Numbered from the stretch's first letter, positions 35,201 through 47,648 are shown. The stretch is DNA of 64,000 bases from Desarmillaria ectypa (GCA_030407005.1 JAUDYN010000011.1:424501-488500), one strand, 5' to 3'. Numbers and translations: made by a program. Notes: a model not told the origin generated them from the letters alone.

Positions 35201-35559
35201 AGGAGCTTGCCGAGTTACATGTTCGACTGGAGATGGACATCCCAGAGTTGGTATACCCATGCCATTGGCGACCGGTGGGCGGAGAGGGTGCATGCGATGC
35301 ACTACTAGAAAGTAAGGAGGTAAGGCCTTCCTTTTTTCGAGTGACTAATGTGGACACTGAACGTATTGTTGACAGGAATTGGAGAAGCATGTACTAACAG
35401 CACCAGGACACCTATAATATTTTCGTTTGCTGTATCTCATACCATGTTTGTCTCATAGTTTGATTTCTGGTTTCTATACATCTACTTATGTTGCTCTGTG
35501 ACTGTTATCGACTTGCTTTGGTGCTTTAGGGCCGTTCTCACCATTATTTGACGAAATGA
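32271..35559 (+). CDS. Chromodomain, coiled-coil and C2H2 finger protein
   Basis: Predicted nuclear chromatin protein of about 950 residues. Exon 1 (MASETSQFEVSEAETQ) holds a chromodomain at about residues 25-80: LWTVLEILQEKGKRYKVKW, then SWPPSWVPKHD; it probably binds methylated histone tails. A long disordered middle is Ser-rich with nuclear-type basic clusters (QKRKR, SPKKRK) and Lys/Glu stretches. The C-terminal third is strongly coiled-coil (about 34610-35240). It closes with a zinc-finger pattern YPCHW...GACDALLESKEELEKH. I end the gene through a 139-nt intron (35391-35529) to GRSHHYLTK and TGA 35559, because this gives C-x12-H-x3-H spacing. Reading straight on would stop at 35417 with KHVLTAPGHL. 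Domains are clear; the named homolog is not. Confidence 0.78.
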
Positions 35560-37501
35560 AGGAAGCACGTGTTATTGAGCTGGTACGTTCTTGCTTGATA
35601 CTTTGATGGTTGGAGATCGGCGTTCAACATACTTTTTTGTCAGACGTCCAAAAGCGAGAATTCATGCTCTAGAAGAACCATTTGTACGGGATACGTGCGG
35701 CCATTTGACTTTCGTGATTGCTGTCTACCGAGTTGACCGTCGTTTCCAAAAGACTTTTCTCTATTGTTACTTTAAGTTACAGGTTCTGTCAACAGCGGTG
35801 CCGATGGGACCGCTATAATGGACCCGGAAGTTTTTTCGCCCTGAGAACAACAGCCGCCATCGTGTTGCCAGTTGTTACCCCATTGACTTGGCGCGTTCAC
35901 GTAAATTATACGCAGTCTCTTTTGTCCGCGAGACTGACAATTTCATCTTCTTGCTAGTCGGCGTCCTCGGTGTCGTACGTCTACTCGTTAACCACGGCCT
36001 TTCATCTTGTCAAAATGTTACTGGTTTGCATGCCCCGGCGGTCCACAAAACAAAATATATGTAGGTCACCCCTCTTTCTCAGATTATCGACCCCGTAGAT
36101 GTACTGCTGGTGCATTTTGCGGATATAGGATTCGATCCGTGAGTTGACGGTGTTCATTGGTGCACACACCAACGAGCACTACTACTGAGCTACTTGGATC
36201 ACACCCTAGCCAACAGAATGTTCGATTGGACGGTGATGTTTGGAATGTTAAATACACTCTGTAGGTCATTCAACACGCTTGTGGACTGGCCCGTTGAAAC
36301 TTGATGGGTCCATGTCAACATTCAGGTTCGGAGACACAAAACAGCGTGATGCAGGGTAAGGGTCGACATGTGTTTTCAATGTATGGCTCTCGTCATCACA
36401 AGGGCAGGGCCGTTTCGTCCCAAGATGCTGCCTTTGCGACGAAAGTTCAAAGTATGATTATGACCGATTTGCTGGAGCTCGAGAGGCAAGGTAACTGGTG
36501 GGACTTGTTCTACCATGTCCTCTTCTTTGTCTTTATGCTCTTTAGGGCACAAGAGTACACTATAGTTCACGAAAAGATGGTACGACGAGTGCGACCTTAC
36601 GGAATGTACGGAATTTTTGTCGGGACTAGGAGAGTATTGAGTTGAAACAGCGGCGATATGGACCCTACTGTTGAACTTGTGAGAGGCGGCGATACACAAG
36701 TATCCATTCGATTTGGTTCGATTGACTCATTGGATGCGTTTATGATTCTCCCAGTGTCCGCAGCGTCAATGTCAAGATGATATACGATCCTTGCCTTCAA
36801 TTACCAGTACCCTTTGCCGATCGAAGTATTAAAAGACGGGTATTACACGGTTGGAAGTTGTTATGACGTTCTGGAACGCAGCCGATAATTGCATTCGCGT
36901 GGGCATAAACGAGTGGTACCTTGTTCCTGTCCCTTCGCCGATCACTGTCGTTGCTATGGGCAGCAGAGGAAGAACAAGATTATACAGCAAAAAGATGCAA
37001 AACGTTGGTACCGAAGGCATACACGCTGACGCAGAAGCCGATACTCGTTCCCTCACTTTTACCGATCAGACAAATGGGATGTCGAAAAATGACAAAGTAT
37101 ATCGATATTTCTGCAGGATGGACAAATACCCAATTACGATACAAGATTTGAACGCGATATCTAAGAGCAGTGAGTACATCTAGGCTAAATACACTAGTAC
37201 AACAAGTTGGTATTCCGAAGAGACTTGGTAAATAGAACCTCGAGGGATTTGTGCATGGATGAAGGAGAGAGATCGAAAAGGATTAGTCCACAAGATGGAT
37301 GGCGGGCAACGTAAGAGGCTGTTTGTCGATGATAGAAGGGGGACGGTGCCACGACTCTGCTACGAGGTGCATGGGGTTCACCTCTTTCACCGTCGATGTA
37401 CGTGCGGGCGCGATTGGAGGCTGGGAGCTGAACATTCGAATAAGAATATGATTAAAGGGTATCAATGTACAGATCAACTCACCGACAACACAAGCATGCT
37501 C
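35560..37501. other. Sparse region with tRNA-like element
   Basis: No protein gene supported. Plus-strand frames at 36301-36645 and 36851-37183 lack splice continuity and family match. A tRNA-like sequence lies at about 36105-36210 on the minus strand. Confidence 0.4.
36105..36210 (-). repeat. tRNA-like sequence with Pol III A and B boxes
   Basis: On the minus strand TAGCTCAGTAGTAG fits the A box and GGATCGAATCC is one base from the B-box consensus GGTTCGANNCC, about 55 nt later. Between them TTGGTGTGTGCACCAA can form an anticodon-like hairpin. The T stem and acceptor stem do not pair well, so it is not a working tRNA. It could be a tRNA pseudogene or the head of a SINE. Confidence 0.45.
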
Positions 37502-37872
37502 TTAGCCATGCGCAGTCCATGTCATGGCACCGCCATACTCGTCGAGAACAAATGCAAAGGGAATTGAAAAAGGTCTCCGAGAAAGCTTCAGATACCGTGG
37601 CTGACGCCGGTAGAAGTTAATATCTGCTTGCACATGTAGGTATACCAACTCACCTTGTCGACATTTTGGGCACTTGCGAGGTCTTTGGTCACCGGTTGTA
37701 AGAAAGCGGTTCCAGAAGCCCACTTCAGAAGAATGTTAGTATTGACAAGTTGAGGTCCACGAACAGGGGTGCTTACAGTGACAACGGCCTTGAGGGTCGT
37801 TAGTGCTAAGACAAGGTATAAAGCTGAAGAACACTTACCAGCACCGATACGGTCTCCTCTCCCCCTCAACAT
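37502..37872 (-). CDS. Small four-exon gene, function unknown
   Basis: Not recognised. Four minus-strand exons join in phase through GTAAGT..TTAG, GTAAGC..GAAG and GTGAGT..TCAG introns to a 76-residue frame. It starts MLRGRGDRIGAALTTLKAVV at ATG 37872, continues WASGTAFLQPVTKDLAS, and ends DEYGGAMTWTAHG at TAA 37502. The splice signals are good and the frame is unbroken across three introns, which is unlikely by chance, but there is no known domain. The N-terminus is basic and amphipathic, so a mitochondrial location is possible. An alternative reading of exon 4 continues into a further exon around 37290-37440 (TSTVKEVNPMHLVAESWHR). Confidence in expression is modest. Confidence 0.42.
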
Positions 37873-38376
37873 GGTGAAAGAGAAGAAAGAAATAAAGAAA
37901 GAAGGGGGATTAGCAAGAGGAGAGGAGAGGTCTAATAAGCAAAAGTATATAGCCTGGCCCGCGTGGCTGATCTGAGACTGAAACATCACCCTGCATCTTG
38001 ATTGGGCGGCAGGTTTCGTGGGAAGCTCTCAGCCAATTGAGAAGAGGGAAACATTAAATGGAGATTCCACGAGGTCCGGATCGCGTTAGATGGGTGATTG
38101 GTGGCTTACTCGTGGTCCGCAAAGTTCTTTCTTCGAATCATCGACCCTTCCGACTGAACAATATCTGTTTCAGGGTGACTGAATACTACAGAGATCTGCT
38201 CGTGGTCGAAGGAATATTACGGTCTTTTTGTGAGGAAAAGGTCACAAAACTTCACACGAGGAGCTCGCCAAGCGACCACTCCCGAAAAAACTGTAAAGTA
38301 CGGAAGGGAACGGGTTATATGCTAAATGAGGAACGTGTGTGAACTAAAGTAGTAAGAAGGAACAGGGCCGTAACAC
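37873..38376. other. Intergenic region
   Basis: Holds the purine-rich (plus strand) 5' flank of the small gene and otherwise nothing recognisable up to the TIR element. Confidence 0.35.
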
Positions 38377-39074
38377 TGTTCGGCTGCCAGGCACGGCCAG
38401 TTTTTGGCGCAAGTATTTGTTGCCGTTTTTGGAAAACCAGTACGAACTGACTTTTCTCGTGGTTGTTTTGCGTGCATCTGAGCTCCCTGCAAGACCTACA
38501 GTCTAATATATCCTTAAAGTAAATTTTATTTCCGTCAGGTCATTGATTTGAATGTTTTTCGGGGGGGGATCCATTGAAGAAATGTTGTTTCTAGCCTCCC
38601 CAGCTGATGTTCTCTCCCTTAAAAGCATGCGGGACTCTCTAAGGATCATTATAAACACATTTGTGTCCACTGTCCAGGGTTTCCGAGTCCTGAAATCTTG
38701 GTAATGTTAGCACCCCACTGTTGAGGCAGTCAAGCTATCGAATTGGCCTGAAATCCAGTGTCTATTCACCGATACATTCTTTCACATATCTATATCACTT
38801 CATAGAATATATCTGCACCATTGTCTCCATATCCAGATAAATGTGTGCTGCTGAAGTCCCGACGACAGCAGGGACAGCTTGAACTTGTATTGTTGCTCCA
38901 ATTCATTCTACGTATCATGGCTGCCTACACATACTAACATATTACAGTGTCCTGGAGGGTTTCCAAGCTATTTTAGCGGCTATAGATGCTCAAAAACACG
39001 CAAAACAACAACGAGAAAAGTCGGTTCGTGCTGGTTTTCCAACTGGCGCCAAAAACTGGCCTAGCAGCTGAACA
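38377..39074. mobile_element. Non-autonomous DNA transposon with ~100-bp terminal inverted repeats
   Basis: The two ends are long inverted repeats. Left 38377-38483 starts TGTTCGGCTGCCAGGC, then CCAGTTTTTGGCGC, GGAAAACCAGTACGAACTGA and CTTTTCTCGTGGTTGTTTTG. The right end (38979-39074), read on the minus strand, starts TGTTCAGCTGCTAGGCCAGT and continues with CCAGTTTTTGGCGCC, GGAAAACCAGCACGAACCGA and CTTTTCTCGTTGTTGTTTTG. The ~500-bp interior has no open frame of note, so it cannot code its own transposase. No clear target-site duplication is visible, possibly because of decay. This is a MITE-like or deletion-derivative element of unknown superfamily. Confidence 0.75.
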
Positions 39075-39668
39075 TACCCTTAACTAATGCTCATTCTTCA
39101 AGTTCCGGGCATACCTGAGAAGGACGAATGGAACTGAAAGAGCGTTTCGGCATTGATCAAGCACTTCTGGTCCAAAATATGATGGCCAAGTCGGAGTGCT
39201 TCAGGCTGGAGTACCCAGGCTTTCCGTTTGTTAAAATACTCTAGATCTGTCGGCAATCCGTTTAGTGGAGACTCGAGGTTGTAAACCTACGAACTAAATT
39301 TAAGGGCCTCGGCCCTTCCTCCGCTGTCCAGCACCGAGAACTATACATCAGTATACAAATCATCTGCATAGCAATCTCTCCTGTGTTTCAGCCTGTAACG
39401 CATTCAAATCATAATTTTGTATTGCAACAAAGAAGGCGGGAGGATCGAAGGCAGCCTCTTTGATGTACGTACAAGTCGGGGCTGGTCACATCACGCGATG
39501 CCGCCAACTCATCTTTTACCATCTAGGTTCTGAGTTCTGCGGCCCACGGTGAGGATAGTAGTAACGGGTAGAATTCCCGGGTTCGCTCAGGCAATAAATA
39601 TGTTCACTGATTGATATCGCACCCCGCATTCACCATTATTGTTTCTAATTACTGACCACGACTTGACC
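39075..39668. other. Intergenic region
   Basis: No gene or repeat recognised; the end is the promoter of the gene at 39669. Confidence 0.35.
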
Positions 39669-40543
39669 ATGATTCTGATGCCTTCTACGATTTCTATCCC
39701 GCCTTCGAAAGCTTTGAAGAGATTACGCTTTATGACCCTTGCCCTAGTCTTTGCGACAGGCATCGCAACAGGAGGTGTCGGTATGGTCATTTGTCCGTAT
39801 TATCTTGTCTCGATATTTGACTTCTACTTTACAGCTTTAAATTGTTTGAAAAAAAGCAAAGATGAACAAGACCATATCAATGAGAATTTGCCCAACGAGG
39901 CGTGTGGGCAGCTCTTGCTTATCCCCTGTACAGCGGTAAACATCGACGTCAAAGGTGAACTGCGTCTTTTCATCTCAGCCATTATTTTTTCCCCCTAATA
40001 CGCCAACAGATCTTGCAGGCTCCGCGATAGTAGTTGTTCTCGGCGCTCTCATTTCTGTTGTTTTTTCTGTTGTTTTCGCGTTGGTCCCCCTGCTTCATAC
40101 CTCCGCTTCCAACTCTTCCAAGCTCAAATTCTTCGAACCCCTCTCATGGGCTTTCTCCACTGCCATACTTGTGGGAGGTTTAATACCTCTCACCGTATTT
40201 TTCGCCACACGAAAAGCTGGTGTCACCGTGATGATAGGTGATCTTGAAGTGTCAACTCAAATTATCGACGAGCTTCTCGTCATTCTGGGAGAAGAGACGA
40301 GTTACAAGAACATCGGCTATCGTGAGTGTCTTCCCACCACCACGTCACAATTCCATTGAGTGCCATACAGTGAAACCGATGGTTATCATACCGTGGTTCA
40401 CGATGTTCTTTTCAGCCGTTGCGGCCGGAGTAAGCTGGATATATCATCATCAGCCTAACATGAAACAAGATGGTCTGCTTGGTAACCGAGTGTACAGACA
40501 CCAGGAAATGAGTGAGCCAAAGACGACGAGGGCTGATGCATAA
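39669..40543 (+). CDS. Small four-helix membrane protein, unknown family
   Basis: Not recognised by family. Four exons join in phase from ATG 39669 (MILMPSTISIPPSKALKRLR) to TAA 40543, about 230 residues. Four hydrophobic helices are seen: FMTLALVFATGIATGGV; SAIVVVLGALISVVFSVVFA; WAFSTAILVGGLIPLTVFFA; and VIIPWFTMFFSAVAAGVSWI. The loop between helices 1 and 2 is polar (KKSKDEQDHINENLPNEACG), and the loop between 3 and 4 is acidic (GDLEVSTQIIDELLVILGEE). The tail is short and basic. Introns begin GTATGG, GTGAAC and GTGAGT. It resembles the many small tetraspan proteins of agarics without known function. No adjacent gene suggests a partner. Confidence 0.68.
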
Positions 40544-43500
40544 TCTAGTTTCGGAAGCTGTGGAAATTTATGAGTACAAGAGTAGTGAACGCTGGGCGGG
40601 ACCGCTAGACTTTTGATGTAATATTATCAAGCAAGCGCTTCTAGAAGTGTATTAGTTCACCACGATGGCAGCAGAAATTATAGATCTGCGCTATACCTCG
40701 CGTATCTGTAAAGATGCCCTCATATCCGTCGGACTAGCAGGGCGGGACGCTGACATTTACATTATATACCAAACTCGACGAAGTGAGCCGATCCAGATTT
40801 CGTTCACCCCGGATCGTTCAATACGAATTCTCTAGTTTGTCAATAGACATCACGTATGTCTTGCTATTAAGTCGAGGTCTTTCTGGTGAAGCAGGAACAA
40901 ACGACCATCTCAGTCCGCTTATTAGCCGACCGTTGTGAGCATGTCTGTATTTTCTATCGACGTGCAGCACCCCAATAATGTCTGGTCCTTCGGATACATT
41001 ATAAAATTACACGAGGGAAAACCAAAGGGGGCGTACCACCACGTAAAAAAACACTCCCCAATAGAATAGAAAGGCTAGGCGTAAGAGTGAACTAAATTTG
41101 ATGTAGATCTCGATCGCTGCCCCAAAAGTGCGGATGCATTGAACGGAGACGACGTAAGGATGTTTCTTTGTGAGGGTTAACGAAGAGGCCGCGCCATATA
41201 TGTGTACCTCGAGTAGATGTCGTAGTATGACCGGAAAACGTATCATCCTAACGGGCTTGTGGTTTTCCGGGATAACATCATCGCGAACGGGCAGGTGGGG
41301 CATCATCGCAAGAAGAGTAAGTACACAAGTATTTCTTGAGGGAGACGCGAATTCTTGCTGGTATTAAACAGCATTTTCTGGTGCCATATTATGTAAGCAT
41401 CATAAAGGAGTGTAAGTAACAACACCGTCGTTCTGTGGCGGTTCCCGTGGTTTCTTGGGATTTTTTAAAAATACATACGCGACGTCTTTTCGCATTTCCG
41501 TCGCTATTGCATGCGGTCACTCAAGTCATAATACGCGACGGTGTTGATGCGGTTCCCTGAAGCAAAATAGTCGAATCTCCACTCGTATCTTACAGCATGT
41601 GAAGCACTCTGAGCAGACAGGTCAAAGACGTCGATGTTATGCGGGAGAGCATAAGTTCGGTCCTAGAGGGGAGCCGCTGTGTCAATAGTCGTTAAAACGG
41701 AAAAACTTACTGTCCATGACCCTGCAAGTTTTTGGGAAGCAAGTCGAACTCCACCTTGACCCTCTAGATCTTCCCCGGGTTGATACCAATCCTTGTGAAA
41801 TCGACTATCTTGGTACTTAGTTGAGCCACAGGACGGATAGCACCACTGTTTGTATGTTACAAACATGCGGATAGCCAGTATGTGACCCTGCAACTTGAGG
41901 TCGCCATCACTTAACCTAAAAACGACAGTCAGGGTTGCGCTGCCGTACGAATGAAAGACTCGCACCTTGGTCAAGAAATAGGTGCAACATTGATTTGACC
42001 CTCGCAGTCCAGGGAAACCTGTTTCATCGTATTCTGCAGCTCCAATATGCTCGCAGAGCACATGACGAAACAAAATTGAGTCGTTTAAAAATTAATACTT
42101 TAGGGGACGACGGCGACCTATGTATTTTGCGTGTTTGGGGTGGGCAGGCAATCTTACTGCTTGTTTTGATGACTCATAATACATTCGAAGTGCTGAAACA
42201 TTTTCTGTCGCTGTAGACTGTGATTTAGCACGGAGAATGAAAACCTGAACAGGTCTTGAGGTATTACAGTATACTCACCCATTAGGAGGCTCACTTTCAC
42301 GGCCTGTGTTTCCCATAATTTTTGGTATGTGGTAGGCGTCGGTTCGAGCCTTTGAAGCATTGATCTCTCTCGTGTTCCAACCATTGTAGGTCACCTAGAT
42401 TCCCAAAAAATGTCACGGTCGGTTCAACGGGAAGTGCCGGGTTCCGCGGGCCCCAATACCCGGGTTAACGGCCTGGGTCCCGAATGCGACCGTGTCCCGG
42501 GTCCGAGTTGTGTTAATTCCTTCTTGATCTCTTCTCTCCATCAGTAAAAGAACTGATATTGAGTAGGCACAAATTTCAGTGTTTTCATGGTGACTATATC
42601 GTCTAACGAGAACGTTATTTCTGAATCTAGGGACCCAGTAATTGACGCTCTTCATAGCTTCACGACGTCCGAGATGGTGAAGCCAGCAAGGACTACGCCC
42701 GTCCTGTAAAATCAAGTAGAAAAAACTACCCGTAATCTACATTATGTTACCTGGGTAGCCTTGTGTCTTCATCGTCACGGTAATCAGGACCTCACGTTAT
42801 TATAATAATAACACTCATACCCTTGTGTCACGCAAACTTCGACGTGGCTGTGGAAGGAAATATGACTGATATCTCTCGTCTAGGCTTTCTATTCAAATAT
42901 CACTCATGTGCTAGGACATATCTGCGATTACGGTCTTAGATGGCCATCTTTCTGCTTGCCTACAAGTAAAGAATAGCGTTATTGCGGGTCGTATTCTGTA
43001 ACGCCCGTCTTTTGTTCTGCTTCGTATCCTTCTCTAATGACGTCTATCCAAATCTTCCAGATTATTTCTGCTCATGATATTGCTCTTGGATCCCCTTACA
43101 TGTCATTCTGGACTTTAACCGGATTGTATGATTCCCGAACAGAAGCTTGAAGTGGTGAGTCATTTCCGTGATATACAATTATATCTAATAAACACTTGTT
43201 TCCCAACAAAAGGGAAAACCAAATTACAACCATCGTTAACGTCAGTGCTGTCGGTCTTTTGATCTTTCGAACTGCTTCTGCTCTCAAGGACTGATGGATT
43301 CTCCTGCCCCCTAATCCAGACGGATTCTATCCCATACGAAAGCTAGCCCATACGTGGTTGAAAGGTGCCTCATTGTTGGGAGCACCTCGAGGTCTGTATT
43401 AAGGCCGACGAAGAAGAGGAAGGGGAAGAAGTCGGAACATGGTCCCGCGGCGTGCCCTGGATTGTCTTCCAGCCTTGTACTAACTGTTCATTTTTCAGGT

Positions 43501-43997
43501 GACTCTGACTCACGGTTATCCCAAGGCCTTAATTTTTGCGGTGAATGCAGTTACTCACACTGACATCATTGTTCTATTCGGTTTGTCTGATATCCCACAT
43601 GGGCGTTGAATGCCCGAAAAGGGCGTCATAGCCATGCATTTCCCCGCGATCTCCTTGTCCCCCTTCATCGTCTTTGGCAGACTACGAAATCGATTTGTTT
43701 TCTCGGCGACGCCAGCGAGCATTCTTCTGCTGACACAAATCCGAGGCTCGGTTCGCCGCATACCGAGACAAGCAAAAATTCTCGATGCAATCCTCCAGCG
43801 TACAGCAGCCATATGCCCTCCTGACCCCTGGATAGAAGGCATATATGACCATGTGCAAACCTTTTGGCGCACGGCGAGAAGATTCTTGGACGGGTAAACA
43901 TGACATCCGTATACGGTACGTTAAAAATCTTACTGTACTAAGCAGACTATAAGAAGGCGATAAGCGCGTGAATATCAAAGAGGTCCGCTTTCAATAC
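40544..43997. other. 3.4-kb region without a supportable gene
   Basis: Frames at 41007-41306, 41663-42073, 42413-42715, 43096-43287 and 43555-43901 were inspected; none has a family match together with splice continuity. A pair of inverted CAACACCGTCG motifs lies at about 41421 and 41534. Possibly decayed duplicate material. Confidence 0.35.
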
Positions 43998-44005
43998 TAT
44001 AAAAG
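43998..44005 (+). promoter_or_regulatory. TATA box of the subtilase gene
   Basis: TATAAAAG, 42 bp before ATG 44047. A strong TATA so close to the start suggests a short 5' leader and regulated expression. Confidence 0.55.
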
Positions 44006-44046
44006 CCGCCAGGACGGTCTATATTCTATGCGCTTCGCCCAACGTG

Positions 44047-47000
44047 ATGTACTCATTTCTTCCTTCTCTGGTGCTACTCGTGAGCACGGCGGCATTCGTC
44101 TCTGCGCAGAATGTTACAGTCGTTCCAAAGCGCTTCATGGTCGAAGTGACATCAGTATGAGTCAAATCTCCACCTTCTTAATTTTTCTCGCCCACCAATG
44201 TGTCCTGTATCTCTTCACAGGAATCGCAAATCTCGTCGTTCTACAGGAAGGCACGAACAGTCAACGGTACTAGCTTGCAAGGAGTTACTACCCATGTCAA
44301 CATCACCTCGGATGTATTTTCTGGCTCGTCGTTCACACTGAGAGACAACGAGGGCATCGATCTTGAGGAACTATCTAACCTTGATGGTGTCGTTAAGGTC
44401 TATCCGATCATGCAAATATCCCTCGGGCTTAGCCCAACCTACCGTGGTGATGACGCTTTAGCTCATGCTCAATGGACGTCTCATGCCACTACGGGTGTTG
44501 ACAAGTTACATGTGGAAGGTATCTTGGGTGAAGGCGCTCTTATTGGTGTCGTTGATACGGGCGTGGATTATGATCATCCAGCGGTTCGTCTGCTCTGCAT
44601 CCGTTTAATAAGTGGCATTAAATTCCCACTAGCTCGGTGGGGGATACGGCCCAGGTTACAAGGTTATCGGTGGTTATGATTTTGTTGGCGACGGAGAATG
44701 GCCATTCGGACCCGCGGCGCCTGATGATGATCCTATGGATTATATTGGTCACGGAACCCACGTCTCTGGTATCATGATTGGCGACTCTAAATAGTACGCT
44801 CGTCCGTCGAACGCTGGTGTCATTCTGCTGATATTTTGAACTAGCTTCGTTGGCGTGGTACCAGAGGCCAAAATGATGATGTACAAGGTTTTCGGAAAAT
44901 ATGTACGTCAGCCGACTATTATAAGAATCCAGCCCTCTGATAGAAATTAGTAATCAGGACATCACCTACACTGATCTCCTCGTTGCTGCTTTCGTTCGCG
45001 CCTATCAAGACGGGGTACGTGTTTTCGGTCACTGCCATCTCCATCTTCATTTATCTACTCTTGTTAAGGTTGACGTCATCACTTCGAGTATCGGCGGGAA
45101 TGGCGGTTTTTCCGACGAACTGTGAGTAGCTTCAATATTGTGCCTACACATTATAGTGTAATGCATTTTTCGCCACTAGCTGGCCGACTGTAGCTTCTCG
45201 TCTCGTGGAGAAAGGTGTCTTCGTATCTATTGCTGCCGGGAACAGCGGAAGTGCTGGACCTTTCTATGCCAGCAATGGTGCCGCTGGAGAGGTTTGTAAT
45301 TTCCCCCTGACTTAGAATTTCTTTACTCAGATATCCATGTTCCTAGAATGTTATCGCCGTCGCTTCTGTCGAGAACTCCATCCTTACAGCTGAAAAGGCC
45401 AACCTGACATTCCGGGGCTTTGACTCTCGTGATACGTCCTCAGCACTGATCGTATGCTTGCCAATTTCTCGCATCTAGTAATCATTTTAACTGTTACGTG
45501 TTGAAAGGGGTACCTTTTGGCTAGTGCTGATGACTTCCCTGTCAACATAAATGAGTTCCCGATCGCGGTGTTGTCATATAACCAGTCGAACGCTGCTGAA
45601 GCCTGTGAGGCTTACCCGGATGGAACAGGCGATTACTCCAATTATACAGTGATGGTCAGGTTCGTATCTCCAAGCAAGTCTTCCCACTCTGCGAAGAGAA
45701 CTTACGCGGATCACGTAGACGTGGTACATGTACCTTCGCGGAAAAACTCATCAATGTTGAAGCCCTTGGAGCCAAGTACATCTTGTACGCATCACCAATA
45801 CTGCATTATCCTTCGTCCACTTACCCCTCGTTTCAGGTTCTACAATAACGACGGGCCAATGGTGAATCCCGATATTTCCAGTATCAAGTATAATTCTACT
45901 AGTATGCACTATTGTCATGACGTCTTTCCTTTCCTTATCGCTGCCCTTCAGGTGCTTTGATCACCGCCAAGACGGGCGCGAAAATTATTGAAGAGATACA
46001 AGCTGGCAAGACCGTAATTATGGCTGTTTCAGGGAACTCCTCAGATATCGTTGGGCTGGATAACGATTACTACGGAGCACTTCCGAACTATTTCACGTCT
46101 TGGGGACCGCTGTATGATCTAACCAGTAAGCCCACATCAAAAATCGCTTTCGGTAGCCTCTACAGCTAACCATCTCTTCTTTAGTGAAGCCAGAAGTTCG
46201 TGTTTTCCATGCATTTCAGGCGGGGAAATCTAGGTTAATCTACGTTTGTAGATTGCTGCGCCAGGTGGAGATATCCTATCAACATACCTCAATGGCGGCT
46301 ATGCTGTTATGAGTGGGACATCAATGGCGTTTGTTTTCATCAGAATTGCTTTCGTGTCGAGACGCTCATGATCCCGACAGGACACCTTACATTGCCGGCG
46401 TGGCCGCCGCGTACGCCGGCAAATTTGGTGGAAAGCAGTCTCAGGGTACATCATTTGGAAAGGTGACTTGTCGTAGTGGAAATCTGCAGCGTCAGGGCTT
46501 AATTTACTTCACAGACTGTCGCTAAGCGCATTGTTACAAGCGGATACGCGCTCCCTTGGACCAACTACTACAGAGTAAAGACGACTGGGGTCACTGCGAG
46601 TGCTGCTCAAGTTGGCTCTGGTATGGTCGACGCAGGAAAAGTGTTGCACTACACCTCTAGTGTTGATACACTCAAGATCCAGCTTAATGACACTGCCAAC
46701 TTCCAAGGCGAGCATGACATCACGATCACTAACTCTGCGTGGTACCCTGTTTTCTATTCCTTTTCTACGCTGTCAGATGGTGCCGTCGACACGATTAATC
46801 AGAACGATGGAACTATTATGGCATTCTATAACTTTGGAGAGCCCCGTGTTGCTGTTCCGGGCGTGAAGTTTTCACCTTCGTTCTTGATAGCTTGGCCTTA
46901 CCAGTCCTCGAGCGTTCATGTTTCATTCACGATGCCTGACGTGGACTCATCGACCATGCCACTTTATAGCGGACGAGTTGTCATTTCGAGCAGTGTTGGA

Positions 47001-47648
47001 GAGGAGATTTCTATTCCATATTTAGGTCTTGCCGGCGACCTAGGAAATACTGTCAATCCTATTTGGCTCGACAACTTCCCGTGGTCACCTTCAGGGAAAT
47101 CGAGAACGAATATTGTGAACAAGCCCTGGTGGACATTCGACCTACCTAATCAAGATTTCCCAATCTTCTATGTCGCTGTCCGGTATGCTGTGACGGAGCT
47201 GCGTTTTGACGTGAGTCACTCCCTTCTCCCCTTTATTTTGCATTCATGAATAGTATCTATGTGCTAGATTTATGAACCTGGGTATACTGAGGATCAATGG
47301 GAGTATCCCCCTGTTGTTGGACAGAACGGGTATATCGGCACCGGCACGACTTACAACTCGATCACCTCCAACTATTACAATCCCGCCGTCGACAACCCTA
47401 AAGACGTTTCTGCCTTCCCAGTCAGCGATCTTACTCGCAACGGTGGTGGAGCGTCCTCTTATCACGAATACTGGTGGTTTGGCGCTCTCGGGAATGGCTC
47501 TGACATCGCGAATGGAGAGTACCACTTCCGCATTGCTGCGTTAAATCCGTTTGGAGATAGGAGGGTGTCGAGCGATTGGAGTATCTGGGTAGATCTGATG
47601 CCAGATATTGTCACCGTAAACCGTACGACTACGGACGTAGTTGTGTAG
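44047..47648 (+). CDS. Secreted subtilisin-like serine protease (S8)
   Basis: Predicted extracellular subtilase of about 900 residues in roughly 14 exons. Start ATG 44047 gives a clear signal peptide (MYSFLPSLVLLVSTAAFVSA); the frame starting at 44028 does not. An I9-like prodomain follows (RFMVEVTS, then LDGVVKVYPI). The catalytic triad is complete: Asp in GVVDTGVDYDHPA (about residue 148), His in GHGTHVSGI, and Ser in MSGTSMATP, the last split by an intron. KPEIAAPGGDI also matches the family. A PA-like insert lies between His and Ser (RGTCTFAEKLINVEALGAKY). A long C-terminal beta-rich part resembles the Fn3-like region of C5a-peptidase-type or Vpr-type subtilases. It ends at TAG 47648. Nutritional or host-protein degradation is a reasonable inference. 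Confidence 0.9.

Noticed and set aside
34773..35390. Minus-strand Ser-rich frame of 205 codons
   Set aside because: Reverse of the coiled-coil exon (Glu/Lys codons read as Ser/Phe backwards).
41421..41545. Inverted CAACACCGTCG motifs 120 bp apart as a mini-transposon
   Set aside because: Arms are only 11 bp, no target duplication, and no second copy seen.
42330..42350. B-box-like GGTTCGAGCC
   Set aside because: No matching A box or foldable tRNA around it.
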